This document shows positions 34,401 through 44,354 of a stretch of DNA of 64,000 nucleotides, one piece after another. This stretch comes from Grammothele lineata (Eukaryota > Basidiomycota > Agaricomycetes > Polyporales > Polyporaceae). Where the stretch lies: the NCBI GenBank assembly GCA_002150815.3, contig NDFF03000126.1, positions 144,329 to 208,328 of the forward strand, written 5' to 3'. The notes under the pieces were generated by a model. The model saw nothing but the letters and a program-made list of their open reading frames with translations. It was not told the origin of the DNA and made no database searches. The position numbers and the translations under genes are program-made. Positions within the stretch are counted from its first letter, which is position 1; every line of letters starts with the position of its first letter.

Positions 34401-35006
34401 CTTCACCGGGCGGAAAACCCCCGTAGGAGACAATCGATAAACAGCGCATACACAAACTCTAGAGTATGAAGAAAGGGATCGAGTGTGGTATATGCGCTGA
34501 GGAGGCTGATAGAAAAAGGAGGGGTGCAGAGAAAACAAATCGCAAATCGATGAAAAGGAGAGAAACGCACCGCAAACTCTTCCAATGACCTGTACTTTCC
34601 CTTCTCCACCTTGCTGGTGATCGTGCCAAAATCCATAGGTCTGGGGATGACATCGGTATAATTGGGGACCGCGGTCAGGTCCACCGGCTGGAGGAAGAAA
34701 GCATAATCATCTTTCCTGTGGATTGCGGTTAGCAATATGGCTCAAGATATCGCTTCGGAGAGGTGATACGCACTTCTTTATCTGGGTTATGAGCTTTGTG
34801 AGGACCTCCCTGAGGGGTTTGAGCTTGACAGGCCTGGGTTGTTTCGTGACGGGCTCCTCGTAGGTGAGCTTGATCTTTTTCTTGGGCTTCTGCGCCTTGA
34901 GCGCGCTGAGGGGAGGGAGGACGAAAGTGAGGCCCGAAGAGGACTTTGCGGCATGCTGAGAGCTCTCTGCGTGGTTGTCGTGAGGAGGATACGAGGCCGA
35001 GCTCAT
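31435..35006 (-). CDS. Bromodomain protein, BRD7/BRD9-like
   Basis: A multi-exon minus-strand gene starting at the ATG at 35006 (MSSASYPPHD). A basic N-terminal segment (KPKKKIKLTYEEP) precedes a single bromodomain: REVLTKLITQIKK, KDDYAFFLQPVD, VPNYTDVIPRPMDFGTITSK and YRSLEEFA, then, after a 599-nt intron (34570-33972), SDVKLVTTNAKTFNPAGTIY. The acetyl-lysine-contacting Asn is in the TNAKTFN block. This arrangement resembles the BRD7/9 bromodomains of SWI/SNF-type remodelers. The long C-terminal part contains KRYRTKKERMRME-type basic sequence, VLVEDPFSVLSAAVPELM and GALGMPVARWVEDNIV, then a Pro/Ala/Gly-rich acidic disordered stretch, ending LDQITKLPPELVPAHLRHIV. The role is probably chromatin reading in a remodeling complex; complex membership is inference. 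The stop codon lies inside a short GCGTGAGGG-type tandem repeat. Confidence 0.85.
33972..34570 (-). other. Unusually long (599 nt) intron splitting the bromodomain
   Basis: Donor GTGCGT and acceptor TTTATAG flank the exon ends LEEFA and SDVKLV. Introns elsewhere in the window are mostly 49-75 nt. No convincing nested gene was seen inside, only unsupported open frames. Confidence 0.65.
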
Positions 35007-35713
35007 TCTCAGCACTTCCAGTCGTCGACGTTGGCGGGTCGGCGCAGCGGGCTCTGTCCGGCCGTGATTGGCTCCGGAGCCCGGCCGGGCAACACCTGGC
35101 TCCGGGCCGCCGCCAGGCCGAGGTCCGTCCCCGACTGCGCAGCCAAGCACAGGCTAGAAGCGCCCGCTTCTGCGCACAGCCGCCCCAAGCCTAGTACGTC
35201 ATTCAAAAGGCGGATAAAGCACACGAGCCTGGCAACGCCGTCCTCGTCTCCCTTCCCCCTTCCACTCACTCCAGCTCGCCGTTCTGAAACTGCCTCTGGG
35301 TAGTGCAGCTGTCGAATATCCCTAATTCCCTGATCTCATACCGCCCAAGTAAGCCCCTTGTTTGCTCTTGTTTTGGTGTTTCGGCAGTGGTGGCCGCAGA
35401 GCGCCCTGTGCGTCTCCGGCTCGTGCTGGGAGGAAGCACCCGTCTATCCTTAGACCGGCGTGGAGGTTATGGTCGCGCCAGAACTCCTGTGGCAGTGATC
35501 ATGTACGGTTTACCGTGCACGAGGATTCAGAGAAGCTGAAAGCCGGCTTCCGTGTCGTGGCCTCGACAACGTGCTAGGATTTCTGGGTTCTTAGTACGCC
35601 CTACTGCGCACGTCCTCTGCGCTCGGTCGGGGATAGACGGACGCAACTTCATACCCTATATCTTGTCAAATCCGCTCGCAGCCCTCTCACTGACGTTTTC
35701 TCCTTCCTCAGGC
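35007..35713. other. Divergent promoter region, 707 bp
   Basis: Lies between the bromodomain gene (minus) and the small membrane protein gene (plus). No separate gene or RNA was recognised. Confidence 0.45.
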
Positions 35714-36386
35714 ATGATGCCCGTCACGTCCCAACCCTTCGCCGTCCGCGCTCCCGCCGTGGTACCCTACGAGCTCATTGATGAGAAGGGACACAGCCAG
35801 TACGCACAGATCGCCGACGCGGAAGCATTCGCGCCTCGTCGCTGTCGTTGCAAGGCCCGCGCTCGACGCATCGTGTCCGTTGTCCTCCTTGGCGTGGTCT
35901 CTTTCTTCCTCTTCCTCGTCTTCCTCGCGCTCTGGGACGCCTACTTCAACAACGCATCGTGGCTGACCGCGCTCGGTCTCACGGACGACGACACAGGCAG
36001 CGCGTGGGCAGCTGTTAGCGGCTTCGTCAAGCGGCAGTCCGACGGAAGTTCTGGCAGCTCGAATAACACCTTCGTCAACCATAAACGTGCGTATATTCTC
36101 TCCTGGCTGTGTTGTCGAACGAGACTCATCAAGAGCAACAGTGTATCTTATCATCATCTTCGTCGGGCTCTTCCTGGTAGTGATTGCTGGGATCTGCCTA
36201 AGCGCCTGGTGCTGCCGCGAATCCTTCCAGAATCCGCTCTGCTGCCCGTGCTACTTGTGCGCATGCTGTGGAGGTCTCGGTGAGTCTTTTTGTCTACTAT
36301 CCCCAATCTTGAGCTCACCCTCTTGTGCAGCGTGCTTGGAGTGCATTGGGTGCGGCCTTTGCGCCGAGGGTGTAGAACAGATGTAG
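35714..36386 (+). CDS. Small two-helix membrane protein with Cys-rich C-terminus
   Basis: Three exons (35714-36086, 36142-36279, 36331-36386) give 188 aa. A polar N-terminus ends in RRCRCKARARR, followed by helix 1 (IVSVVLLGVVSFFLFLVFLA). Then come a loop of about 80 residues with KR and Ser/Asn-rich segments, helix 2 (LYLIIIFVGLFLVVIAGICL), and the cysteine-dense tail CCRESFQNPLCCPCYLCACC, closing with CLECIGCGLCAEG. Introns are canonical and preserve frame (GTGCGT...CAACAG and GTGAGT...GTGCAG). The tail looks suited to palmitoylation or disulfide/metal binding. I do not recognise the family. The ATG at 35714 is followed directly by another ATG, so either may be used. Confidence 0.65.
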
Positions 36387-36852
36387 ATGCGCGCGTAAAT
36401 CGGCCTCGCTACGACCGCAATTCCTAGTTCACGAACCCTCACGATCATCTTCTCCGTTCTCCGACCGGACTTGGCACTGTAACCTGCTGGAGTTTCCCAA
36501 TACGCTGTGGTATTTCGTTTCCGCGTTGTCCCGGACGTTCTGTCACGTCGTCGTTGCACCGACTACGCTCTATGTATACCTCATCTCGCTGTATCTATTT
36601 TCCTTTACACGTTGTTCAGCACCATACTCACGTCACGCAGCACGTTCGGCTGTGCGTCTCGTCGGCACCTCTTGTCTCCGTCTCCAAGGCTAGCTGCCAA
36701 CATGCCAAGGGAGAGCACTGGAGGAGCTCGTCTTCCATGCAATAGAAAAGTGCCGTAAGGCAAGCGAACCGCCTTGATCCAAGAAAGTCAAGACGTGGGA
36801 AGCTATAAGCCTCGCGCTTCTCAAACGCGCAAACTTCCTTCTACCCTCCACC
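36387..36852. other. Intergenic, 466 bp
   Basis: Between two plus-strand genes. A TATA-like element (ctataagc, about 36803-36810) lies 43-50 bp before the ATG of paralog B, followed by a pyrimidine-rich stretch. Nothing else was seen. Confidence 0.45.
36803..36810 (+). promoter_or_regulatory. TATA-like element of membrane paralog B
   Basis: CTATAAGC followed by a C/T-rich leader up to the ATG at 36853. Its position suits a basidiomycete core promoter. Inferred from sequence only. Confidence 0.4.
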
Positions 36853-38214
36853 ATGCCCCCGCCCCTCCTCCGCACGCTTCTCAACCTCGCCCCACGCGAC
36901 CCGGCAGGCACAAGCGCCGCCGACGTCGGGCCCGCCTTCTCCGCGCAAGCCGCCTCCTGGACGAACCCAAGCGGCATCCTCGACGTCCTCATGATCATCG
37001 GCGGCGACATCGTCCAGCGCGCCGTCGCCCAGCTCGCGGGCACCGGGCCCGGCCCCTTGTGCCCCGTCGCGTTCTCCTTCGGCTGGCTCGGGTACTCCGT
37101 CGCCGCGCTGACGAGCGCCGTTGGAGATGGACGCCTCCTCCCGCCCCCGGACTGTGCGGCGCTCGTGGCGAACGCGCGCACGGGCCACGCGCGCGCGAAC
37201 GCGAGCTGGGTCCTGGGTCGTCTCCTGCGCGACCACGAGGCGCGCGAGCCGCTCGAGGGCGGTCCGCTCGCCGTCGCGTTCTTCCGCACCGCGTGCGACC
37301 GCAGTGGTGGCAGCGGGAGGGGCTCAACGACGGGCATCCCCGCGCGCGACTGGCTGTACTGGTCCGGGGTCGCCGTGATCTTCGCGCAGCTCGCGATCGC
37401 CGCCATCCCAGGGGCGTTACGCGGGAACTGGATCGTCCTCGTCATCACCGCAGGCGGGACGCTCCTCGCGCTCGTAGGGAGCGGCCTTCCTCAATGGCGG
37501 GACGAGAAGTACGCGGCAAGGCGCGTGGACCCGGTCAAGGGGCGCGAAGTCGCGGTGCTCACGCGCGGGAACGGGAGCGCGTTCGCGATGGTCGTCGTTA
37601 GCGACCGTGCGGGGCTGCGCCTGGAGGACCTCGCGGCGGGAAGGGATCGGCGGAGGCTCACGACGAGCGTGTGCGCTGGGGGGCTCGCGGCGCTTTGGGT
37701 CGTGCTTTTGCTCACGGTCGAGGGCCTCGAGGAGGATACGTGGTTCCTTCTAGCGGTGGGTGGGCTTGGGATGGTGCAGAACGTCGTTGCGGCAGGGGCG
37801 ACGCGGAGCGCGGCCGCACTGGGGTTTTACTTTGAACCGACTAGGAAGGGAGACGTGATCAAGGAGAAGAAGGTGATGGATACACTCATGAAGGCAGAGG
37901 AGCGCGAGCCTGGAGTCGGCCTTGCGCTGCTACCCATATACTTCCCTGGCAAGCTCTGGCCGGAGGAGCAGGCATACTGGGACAGGAAACGGAAAATGTT
38001 AGACGACGCGGAGGCGGAGAGACGGGCAGCTCGCAAGAAACAGAAAGCCGAGGTGAAGGCGGGTAACGGACAACTGGATGTCGCGACGAAGCGCGGAGAA
38101 AATACTAAGCCAATGCTACCTAAACCCCCAACCGTGTCCCCTGTTCCCCCTCCCAACGTACCCAAGGTTATGCCCACCGCCAAACCTCCCATACCTCACA
38201 AGAGATCACCTTAG
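36853..38214 (+). CDS. Multi-pass membrane protein of unknown function, paralog B
   Basis: A single exon of 453 aa and the longest of the three paralogs. It shares with paralog A the blocks LMIIGGDIVQR, CPVAFSFGW, GDGRLLPPPD, ASWVLGRLLRDHE, TRGNGSAFAMVVV, LRLEDLAAGR, LLTVEGLEEDTWF and GVGLALLPIYFPGKL. Likely membrane segments lie near residues 45-60, 80-95, 175-195, 195-215, 280-295 and 300-320. The C-terminus is long and charged, with an EAERRAARKKQKAE-type stretch and then Pro-rich sequence. Family and function are not recognised; no enzyme motif is visible. The strong GC bias makes opposite-strand frames stay open, and these are shadows. It is convergent with the FSH1-type hydrolase, 210 bp away. 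Confidence 0.8.
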   Translation: MPPPLLRTLLNLAPRDPAGTSAADVGPAFSAQAASWTNPSGILDVLMIIGGDIVQRAVAQLAGTGPGPLCPVAFSFGWLGYSVAALTSAVGDGRLLPPPDCAALVANARTGHARANASWVLGRLLRDHEAREPLEGGPLAVAFFRTACDRSGGSGRGSTTGIPARDWLYWSGVAVIFAQLAIAAIPGALRGNWIVLVITAGGTLLALVGSGLPQWRDEKYAARRVDPVKGREVAVLTRGNGSAFAMVVVSDRAGLRLEDLAAGRDRRRLTTSVCAGGLAALWVVLLLTVEGLEEDTWFLLAVGGLGMVQNVVAAGATRSAAALGFYFEPTRKGDVIKEKKVMDTLMKAEEREPGVGLALLPIYFPGKLWPEEQAYWDRKRKMLDDAEAERRAARKKQKAEVKAGNGQLDVATKRGENTKPMLPKPPTVSPVPPPNVPKVMPTAKPPIPHKRSP

Positions 38215-38424
38215 CGTTGTTATTTGCTGTATCTGACGTCTCGCTTTGCTTTGATGGTGCTATGCTCACGAACTAGACATGAACTTATACCCTATAAATT
38301 ATACCAGGTTGGGGCCCCATGGATGTCTCGGATTGTACTACGTCTATGTTTCGGCTCTAGTTCTAGAACAAGTTAGGTATTGTCCATGAAACGCTTCGTG
38401 AATATTTCTAGACTAACCTCTAGC

Positions 38425-39599
38425 TCAAGAAGATGGCGTTGCTGGCGTCGCAGTGCCTGATGCGGGCTGGGATGGCGCGTTGGGTGACGGCGAGGGTACG
38501 TCACCTAGCGGGTCCTTCAGATACGCTTTGAGAAAGTTTCGCCAGTTGGCCTTGGAAGGAATGAAGTGACCTAAATGTATCCTGTTCAAACACATTCTGC
38601 GTGCAGAAGTGTAAATCACACATACCTCCTTCGTGATATTCGACTCGCTTGTTCGCTGTTACGTCTACAAGCTCTTTGGCGCGCTCCTCCACGACGATGA
38701 CGTCCGTGTGTCCGATGATGTGCATCGTTGGCGTCGAATAGCTGGGGAAGAAGATAGCGTCACAAAGCTCGCCCTTCGGTCTGAAACCTGCGGCAGCAAT
38801 GCAGAACGTCCTGACGCGCTCGCTTTCGGTGACAGTCATTCGGTTTGAACCGTGAGGATGCTCACAGAGGTGGGTGGGGCGGCTTCCCGTCGACCAGGAA
38901 AGATGGAAGCGCCTCGGGTTTCTCCAGCTGGAAAAAAAAACGTTACTTCGGTGTGAGGCTCGACAGTGATCGATTTTTGCTTACCAATGCGGCCATAATC
39001 GCGGCCATTCCTGCCCCCTGGCTGAGAGCGGCGTTAGCAAAAGCTATCTATCAGATAGGCGGACAAGTAGCACCTAAATCCAAATATGCCTTCGTAGTGA
39101 TCCTTGACTAAGAGGTCTCGGATTGCCAGAATCGAGGTTTCCATGCTGGCTTGCGCCCGGTCGGACTTGGGATGCCACCATCCTCGAGGAGCCATGGCCG
39201 GATCGTCGTCCGATGTTTCCGAGGCGCCCACAGCGTCGAGATCAGATGCGGTGCCGAAGGTTTCCGTGAGGTCCACTGGTGTGAGGACGTGCGGCGCGTC
39301 CATGAACACTGTGAAAGAATGCGCCGAGTCAGTCACGCAGACAAGCTGATTGAGAGTGCTCTACCGAAGTCTATATCTTTGCACGCTTTTCGAAGCGCGC
39401 CCATCTAGCACGCGCACGCTTTAGCGTTGTCAATTATAGTGGTCGGCTAGTGATGCAAACATACTCTCTTGCTGAAGATGTTGGCATTCTGGGCGTACCT
39501 GAAGTGCTCAGCGAATCAGCACAACTCCCGGTACACTGACCTCAGTAATTATGCTTACCCGTGGAGCATTAGTACCTTCTTGGCAGACGAAGAGGCCAT
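38425..39599 (-). CDS. FSH1-family serine hydrolase
   Basis: A minus-strand gene of several short exons starting at 39599. Spliced order: MASSSAKKVLMLHG, YAQNANIFSKR, MGALRKACKDIDF, VFMDAPHVLTPVDLTETFG, GWWHPKSD, ILAIRDLLVKDHYEGIFGF, then SQGAGMAAIMAAL. The nucleophile motif G-F-S-Q-G is created by splicing: the Ser codon is AG/C across a 50-60 nt intron. Later come RVRTFCIAAAGFRP, TMHIIGHTDVIV (catalytic Asp) and, after another intron, GGHFIPS (catalytic His). This is the complete triad of the FSH1 alpha/beta-hydrolase family (PF03959), cytosolic or nuclear esterase-like enzymes of poorly known substrate. The tail is Ser/Pro/Thr-rich. It is divergent from the M20 gene, 844 bp away. Confidence 0.85.
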
Positions 39600-40443
39600 G
39601 ATCGCTTTTCAGCGTACTTTACGATTGGTGTCTATGAGAGAGATGGATGTCGTTGAGGTCTACGAAGTTAAATTGGCTTGTCGACGAACAAATCGTCTGG
39701 CAAGTCGTTGTCAGCAAACGGGCGGAATCACCTCGGAACCCGGTGGCTAGGGTTAGGGGTCATCACGTCATTTGCCGCCCGAGCTCTCTTTTTGGCAACT
39801 CCGCTGATGCCCATGATCTTTCATTCAGAAGACTTTCACCTCTGACTATCGAGTTTCAAGATTTCAACATACCGGTAGGTCCTAGGCTGAAGTCGATCTG
39901 CTATTGACGCAGAGTTTACAGGGGGAAATTTGTACTCAACATCGAGACGAGACGAGAATACCCACTTTTGACGCCTCGCATTGAAATTCGCGACGAGCTT
40001 CGGATTCCGATGGTAGTCGGCGCTGGTGTTACTGGATCGACCCCGCGAGCACGTTGGAGCCGATTTGTACGCGAGGCTGAGCCTTGAAGGAGTGCATGCG
40101 AGCGTCGGGAAAGCTCGCATGTGTGCGGGGCAGCGATGAGCACTACTGTACGAACCAACAACGCGAATAGCGGAGTACGTCGGTGTGGCGCCGACTCGGA
40201 CCTGCGTCCTACCGTTTATGGACGCGCGGACCCAACCAGTTGCGTTCGTGCGTGAACCACGGACCATTGGTCATCGCCTTCCGCTGGAGAAACCGACCTC
40301 CGAAATCCATTTAGGGCGCGGGGTCGTGACTCTGGGACGCCGTAGAGTGCTGAATGCGCCAGTCTTTACGTGCGACCACGACGACGGTCAGCCAACCCAG
40401 TGTCTCTCTCGCCGCTGCCAGCGCTGACGATGTTCTAGCAGCC
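39600..40443. other. Divergent intergenic region, 844 bp
   Basis: Should hold the promoters of the FSH1-type and M20 genes. The minus-strand frame at 39836-40267 is open but has no motif. A single AGGGTTAGGGG near 39750 is telomere-like but not repeated. Confidence 0.4.
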
Positions 40444-42716
40444 ATGTCTTCTAAGCTCTCAGCGACCTCGTCCACATTGTCAGAGCCTTTAGGTTCCGAT
40501 GATGTCCAGGCTGGGTGTTTCCCGCGGTTCTTCAGGATCAAGCAAAAGGCAAATAAAACGCCTGTAGGGCCTTCAGGTACCGCACCTGCCCCCACAACTC
40601 TCCAAACGAGAAACGATGCTCATGAGATAGTGCGTAACTCTATCTTGGTCTATATGGTTATGGTGTTGGTTCGCTGATGCAGTAACCCCTATCCGCATAG
40701 CCGCCGAGCTACATCCGCTTCGTTCACGACTGGTATGAAGATCGTACTGTTGGCACGGAGAAGAATACCAGTGCCTCAGAGAAGCCACCTGCGTATACTG
40801 AATCTGATGGTCTCTCGGCGGAGGTCATGCACACTATTGAAAGCAAGTTGAAGGAGCTCTCTCCGGAACTTCGCAAACTCGCTCTCGATATCTGGGGTAC
40901 GCCCTTCTTAGTTTTCCGTATTTCGTGATATCCTAACAGTGATTTCGTCTAGAACACCCGGAACTCATGTACGAGGAAAAGTGGGTTTTCTGGATATCCG
41001 CAATTTGCATCTCAATTAACAAGTTCTAGATACGCCCACGACCGGCTGACGTCGTTCATGTCCTCCCACGGATTCACCGTCACGCCGCACTACCTCGGCC
41101 TCAAGACTGCCTTCCGTGCCGCATACACCCACCATGGCGTCTCCTCCAAGCGCGGCGAGGGGTCGGCGCCGCGAGTGATCGGCGTTAACTCCGAGATGGA
41201 CGCGCTCCCGGGGATCGGGCACGGCTGTGGGCACAACCTCATCGCTATGTCCGGTGCCGCCGTCGCCCTTGCGATCAAAGCCGCGCTTGAGATCCACGAC
41301 GTCCCAGGGACGGTCGTTCTTCTCGGTACTCCCGCCGAGGAGGCGGGTGGGGGCAAGATCCAGCTGCTGGAGAGGGGCGCGTACGACGAGATGGACGCGT
41401 GTGTCATGTGAGTTGGCTCGCGCTGGGCTGCTCGCGGCTGGAAGGGTCATTCTCCAGACAGCTGACCGCAGCGTCCGTATAACCGTGCGGCTCGCCGTGT
41501 TCTATAGGAGCCATCCTAGCGCGGGACCGGAGAATTTTGCAGCGCTGTGGCCAGGCGTGGCATGTCAACATCTCGACGCCGAGTTCTTTGGACACGGGTG
41601 CGTTTACACCGATGCTAGGAGCTTCAACGTATATGCTCATGTGCGCTCGTGCCTTTCCAGATCGCACGCCGCAGCCGCGCCCTGGGAGGGCCAGAACGCG
41701 CTGGATGCTGCGTTCGTCGCTTACGCGGCCATCTCAGCCCTTCGCCAGCAGATCAAGCCGGACCAACGTGTCCACGGCATCGTATCGGGACGCGACTGGA
41801 CACCTAATGGTACAGTTTTATATCTCTCGTTTCTTCAACATTGCGTACTGAGAACGGGCCGAATACCTCAGTGATCCCCGACTATGCAAAGCTGCGCTAC
41901 ATCGTTCGCGCACCGACGTGGGCCGAGCTGGAGGTACTCAGGGAGCGCGTTCGGGCATGCTTTGAGTAAGCCATACATTCCCATACTGCCGCGGGATACT
42001 GACGGGATCCGCATGTAGTGCTGCTGCTCACGCTACTGCGTGTAAAATCGAAGTGACCATGGGCGAAGGATACTATGAGCTACGCAATAACAGCGTCCTC
42101 GGTAAGTGCGCTGTGCATCTGGAACCTCGATGTTATTACACCTGGAACTCAACATCGACACAGGCTCAGAGTTCGCACGCGTGGTGGGTGATGCGTACGG
42201 CATCCACACCGACGTTAGCGACGGCGGTACCAAGTTCTCGACCGATTTCGTGAGTTCCCTCTCGGCCAGTCTCGTTCTCCTCTCCCGTTCCTCTGACGCC
42301 ATGTACCTGAATCTTGCTTTTTTGATCAGGGCAATGTAACATTCGGTGAGCACCGCTCCCCCTATCCATCCGTCTATCTGTGGTCGAGGTCTCAACTGTC
42401 GGTGTATAGCGCTCCCAGCTATCCACCCCGCGTATGCGATCCCGACGGAGCCCGACGGCGGCAACCACACGCCACAGTTTACCCAGTCGGCACGGACGGG
42501 CGAGGCGCATGAGGTGACGCTTAAGGTCGCTGCGGGCCTTGCTGCTGTGGGCTTCAGGGTGCTCGAGGATGCCGGATTTTCCGCGAAGGTACGTGAACGC
42601 CTCTGTTCAGAGCCCCTTGGGGCGGTGGCGGGAGTGAAGGTGAACCTTGAACGCTGATTGTTCTGTGATCTTTACTACAGGCGAAGAAGGCATTCGAGAC
42701 GTCCAGGTCAGCGTAG
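40444..42716 (+). CDS. Peptidase M20 family amidohydrolase (PM20D2-like)
   Basis: Multi-exon plus-strand gene. After a Ser/Thr-rich leader and PPSYIRFVHDWYEDRTV come SPELRKLALDIW and EHPELMYEE. Then follow the dimetal-site blocks GVNSEMDALPGIGHGCGHNL and GTVVLLGTPAEEAGGGK. After a further exon, EFFGHG joins across an intron to SHAAAAPWEGQNALDAAFVA, and VHGIVSGRDWTPN and IPDYAKLRYIVRAPTWAE complete the lid domain. C-terminal TDFGNVT and IPTEPDGGNHTPQFTQSA carry the last metal-side residues. These are the motifs of M20-type amidohydrolases close to PM20D2 (beta-alanyl-lysine dipeptidase-like) and aminoacylase-related proteins. The likely role is hydrolysis of dipeptide or N-acyl bonds; the substrate is not deducible. 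Stop at 42714-42716. It looks intact. Confidence 0.88.
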
Positions 42717-43213
42717 GGGTAAGTAGGGAGAAGAATGGGGGCAAGCCGTTGGTATGATGCTCCTGAGATCATGTCCCGATTCAACCTGGCGGGAAATAGT
42801 GACAAGGCTCTGATAGTCATCATACCGCACGGCCACGCCGTATAACTGAGACGTTAGAAGGGACGCTAGCACAGGCAAGTGCAGCTCCGGAACATACTGG
42901 GTAGCACTGCGTATGCCTGTATACTCGTATGGAACGCTGTAAATAGCAAGCGAGCGTGGTTCTGAGTGAGCCCTCGAGCAAGTCCCAGGAACCGAGGGCG
43001 TACGCGATATGTTGTTTATCAATATACGCATTCTGCCTCCCTCAACAGGCACCTAATGTGCACAGAGTTCGCCGGGACCTCGGGCGCCATTCGAGCTTCA
43101 TAAATAAGCTCTGCCACGCGTGCAGCGACTTCCCCACGTTCCTTCCTCTCACACAACCACCATCCTTGTTCATTTTCAGCAACTAGGAGCATCCCAGCGT
43201 CCAATCACCCACG
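42717..43213. other. Intergenic, 497 bp
   Basis: Between the M20 gene and membrane paralog C. A TATA-like cataaataag lies at about 43099-43108, roughly 105 bp before the ATG. Nothing else was recognised. Confidence 0.45.
43099..43108 (+). promoter_or_regulatory. TATA-like element of membrane paralog C
   Basis: CATAAATAAG about 105 bp upstream of the ATG at 43214. Position and sequence suit a core promoter; no experimental support. Confidence 0.35.
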
Positions 43214-44257
43214 ATGGACGGCTCCCAGAGCCATCCCAACCTCATCTTCATCATCCTCCTCATAACGACAGGTCCCCTACTCGCGCGCGCGCAATCTGTA
43301 CCCTACCCAGCGCCCATGACCACGGGCTGGCCCAGCGCGCTCCTCGGCTACCTCCTCCGCCACACCGCACCGAACCCCGCGGGGACGGCGGAGCCGTGCA
43401 CCGTCATCAACGCCAAAACTGGGCACGCCCGCGCCAACCGCGCTCCTGCGCTCGAACACCTCCTGCGCGGATATATGGACGGAGACGCGCTCCGCCGCCG
43501 CGGGCTGCGGGTCACGATCCTCTACACTCGCCAGCCGCCATGCGTTCCCCATTCTTCTCAGGATCCTGTGGTGTACACGGCGCTCGCCACGAGCACCGCG
43601 CAGATCGTGGTCGCCGCCCTTCTCGCCCGCTCTGGCCTTGTGTCGTCCGCCGTACTCGCCCTGACCGCGCTGGACGCTATCCTGGGCATCGGGGTGTGGG
43701 CGTACCTGCGCCGCGAGCGCCAGCGCGAGCTACTCAGCGCGCGTACCGTGGCGGAGGGCAAACGCGAGGTTGTCTGCGTCACCGCGGGGAACGGCACCAC
43801 AGACGCTGTTGTCGTTGTTGGGGAGGAAGGCGCGATCAAGCTCGAAGACGTTGCCGGGGGACGTACGCCTGCTCCTGGACCCGCGAATGCCATCGCCGTG
43901 CCCGTGGTCGTCTTGAGCTGGTGTGCTTTGGGGTTCGGCTTCTCGCGCCTCGCCATCGCGGACGCGTGGTGCGTGCTTGGGCTCTGCATGATGGGCGTCG
44001 CTCACGCCACGTATGCGGCGCAGATGTGGCGCAGGCCCGCGGCACTCGGGTTCAGCTTTGCGAAGGGACAGACCCGGGTCGTGCACGACAACAAGGTGAT
44101 GCAGTCGCTGAAGGAAGTGGAGAGGTTGGAGCGTGGGGCGGGTCTAGCTCTCCTGCCTACGTTCTTTCCAGGAAAGCTGCGCCCAGATGAGGAGGCATGG
44201 TGGACGGAGAGGAAAGCTGAGGCCGAGTGGAACAGGGGTAGCACGGAGAAGGTGTAA
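43214..44257 (+). CDS. Multi-pass membrane protein of unknown function, paralog C (short form)
   Basis: A single exon of 347 aa, about 100 shorter than paralogs A and B. It keeps INAKTGHARANRAPALEHLL (compare B: ARTGHARANASWVLGRLL), TAGNGTTDAVVVV, IKLEDVAGGR, AWCVLGLCMMGVAHATYAA, RPAALGFSF and LERGAGLALLPTFFPGKLRP. The N-terminal part is compressed: instead of MIIGGDIVQR and the FSFGW region it begins with a strongly hydrophobic LIFIILLITTGPLLARAQS that could act as a signal peptide. The segment before the second helix pair is also shortened. The C-terminal tail is brief. It could be a functional short paralog or one eroding by in-frame deletions; no stop or frame shift is present. Convergent with the damaged DnaJ-like gene, 97 bp away. 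Confidence 0.72.
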   Translation: MDGSQSHPNLIFIILLITTGPLLARAQSVPYPAPMTTGWPSALLGYLLRHTAPNPAGTAEPCTVINAKTGHARANRAPALEHLLRGYMDGDALRRRGLRVTILYTRQPPCVPHSSQDPVVYTALATSTAQIVVAALLARSGLVSSAVLALTALDAILGIGVWAYLRRERQRELLSARTVAEGKREVVCVTAGNGTTDAVVVVGEEGAIKLEDVAGGRTPAPGPANAIAVPVVVLSWCALGFGFSRLAIADAWCVLGLCMMGVAHATYAAQMWRRPAALGFSFAKGQTRVVHDNKVMQSLKEVERLERGAGLALLPTFFPGKLRPDEEAWWTERKAEAEWNRGSTEKV

Positions 44258-44354
44258 GGCGCACTGTAGAATGGGCCTCTGCAGATACCCAAGTATTCGG
44301 AATTAGGATAGGCTTTGAACATATATGTGAATACATACTCAGACCCAACACCGC

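Noticed and set aside
39745..39760. Telomere-like AGGGTTAGGGG
   Set aside because: Only one and a half units, inside ordinary sequence; not an interstitial telomere.
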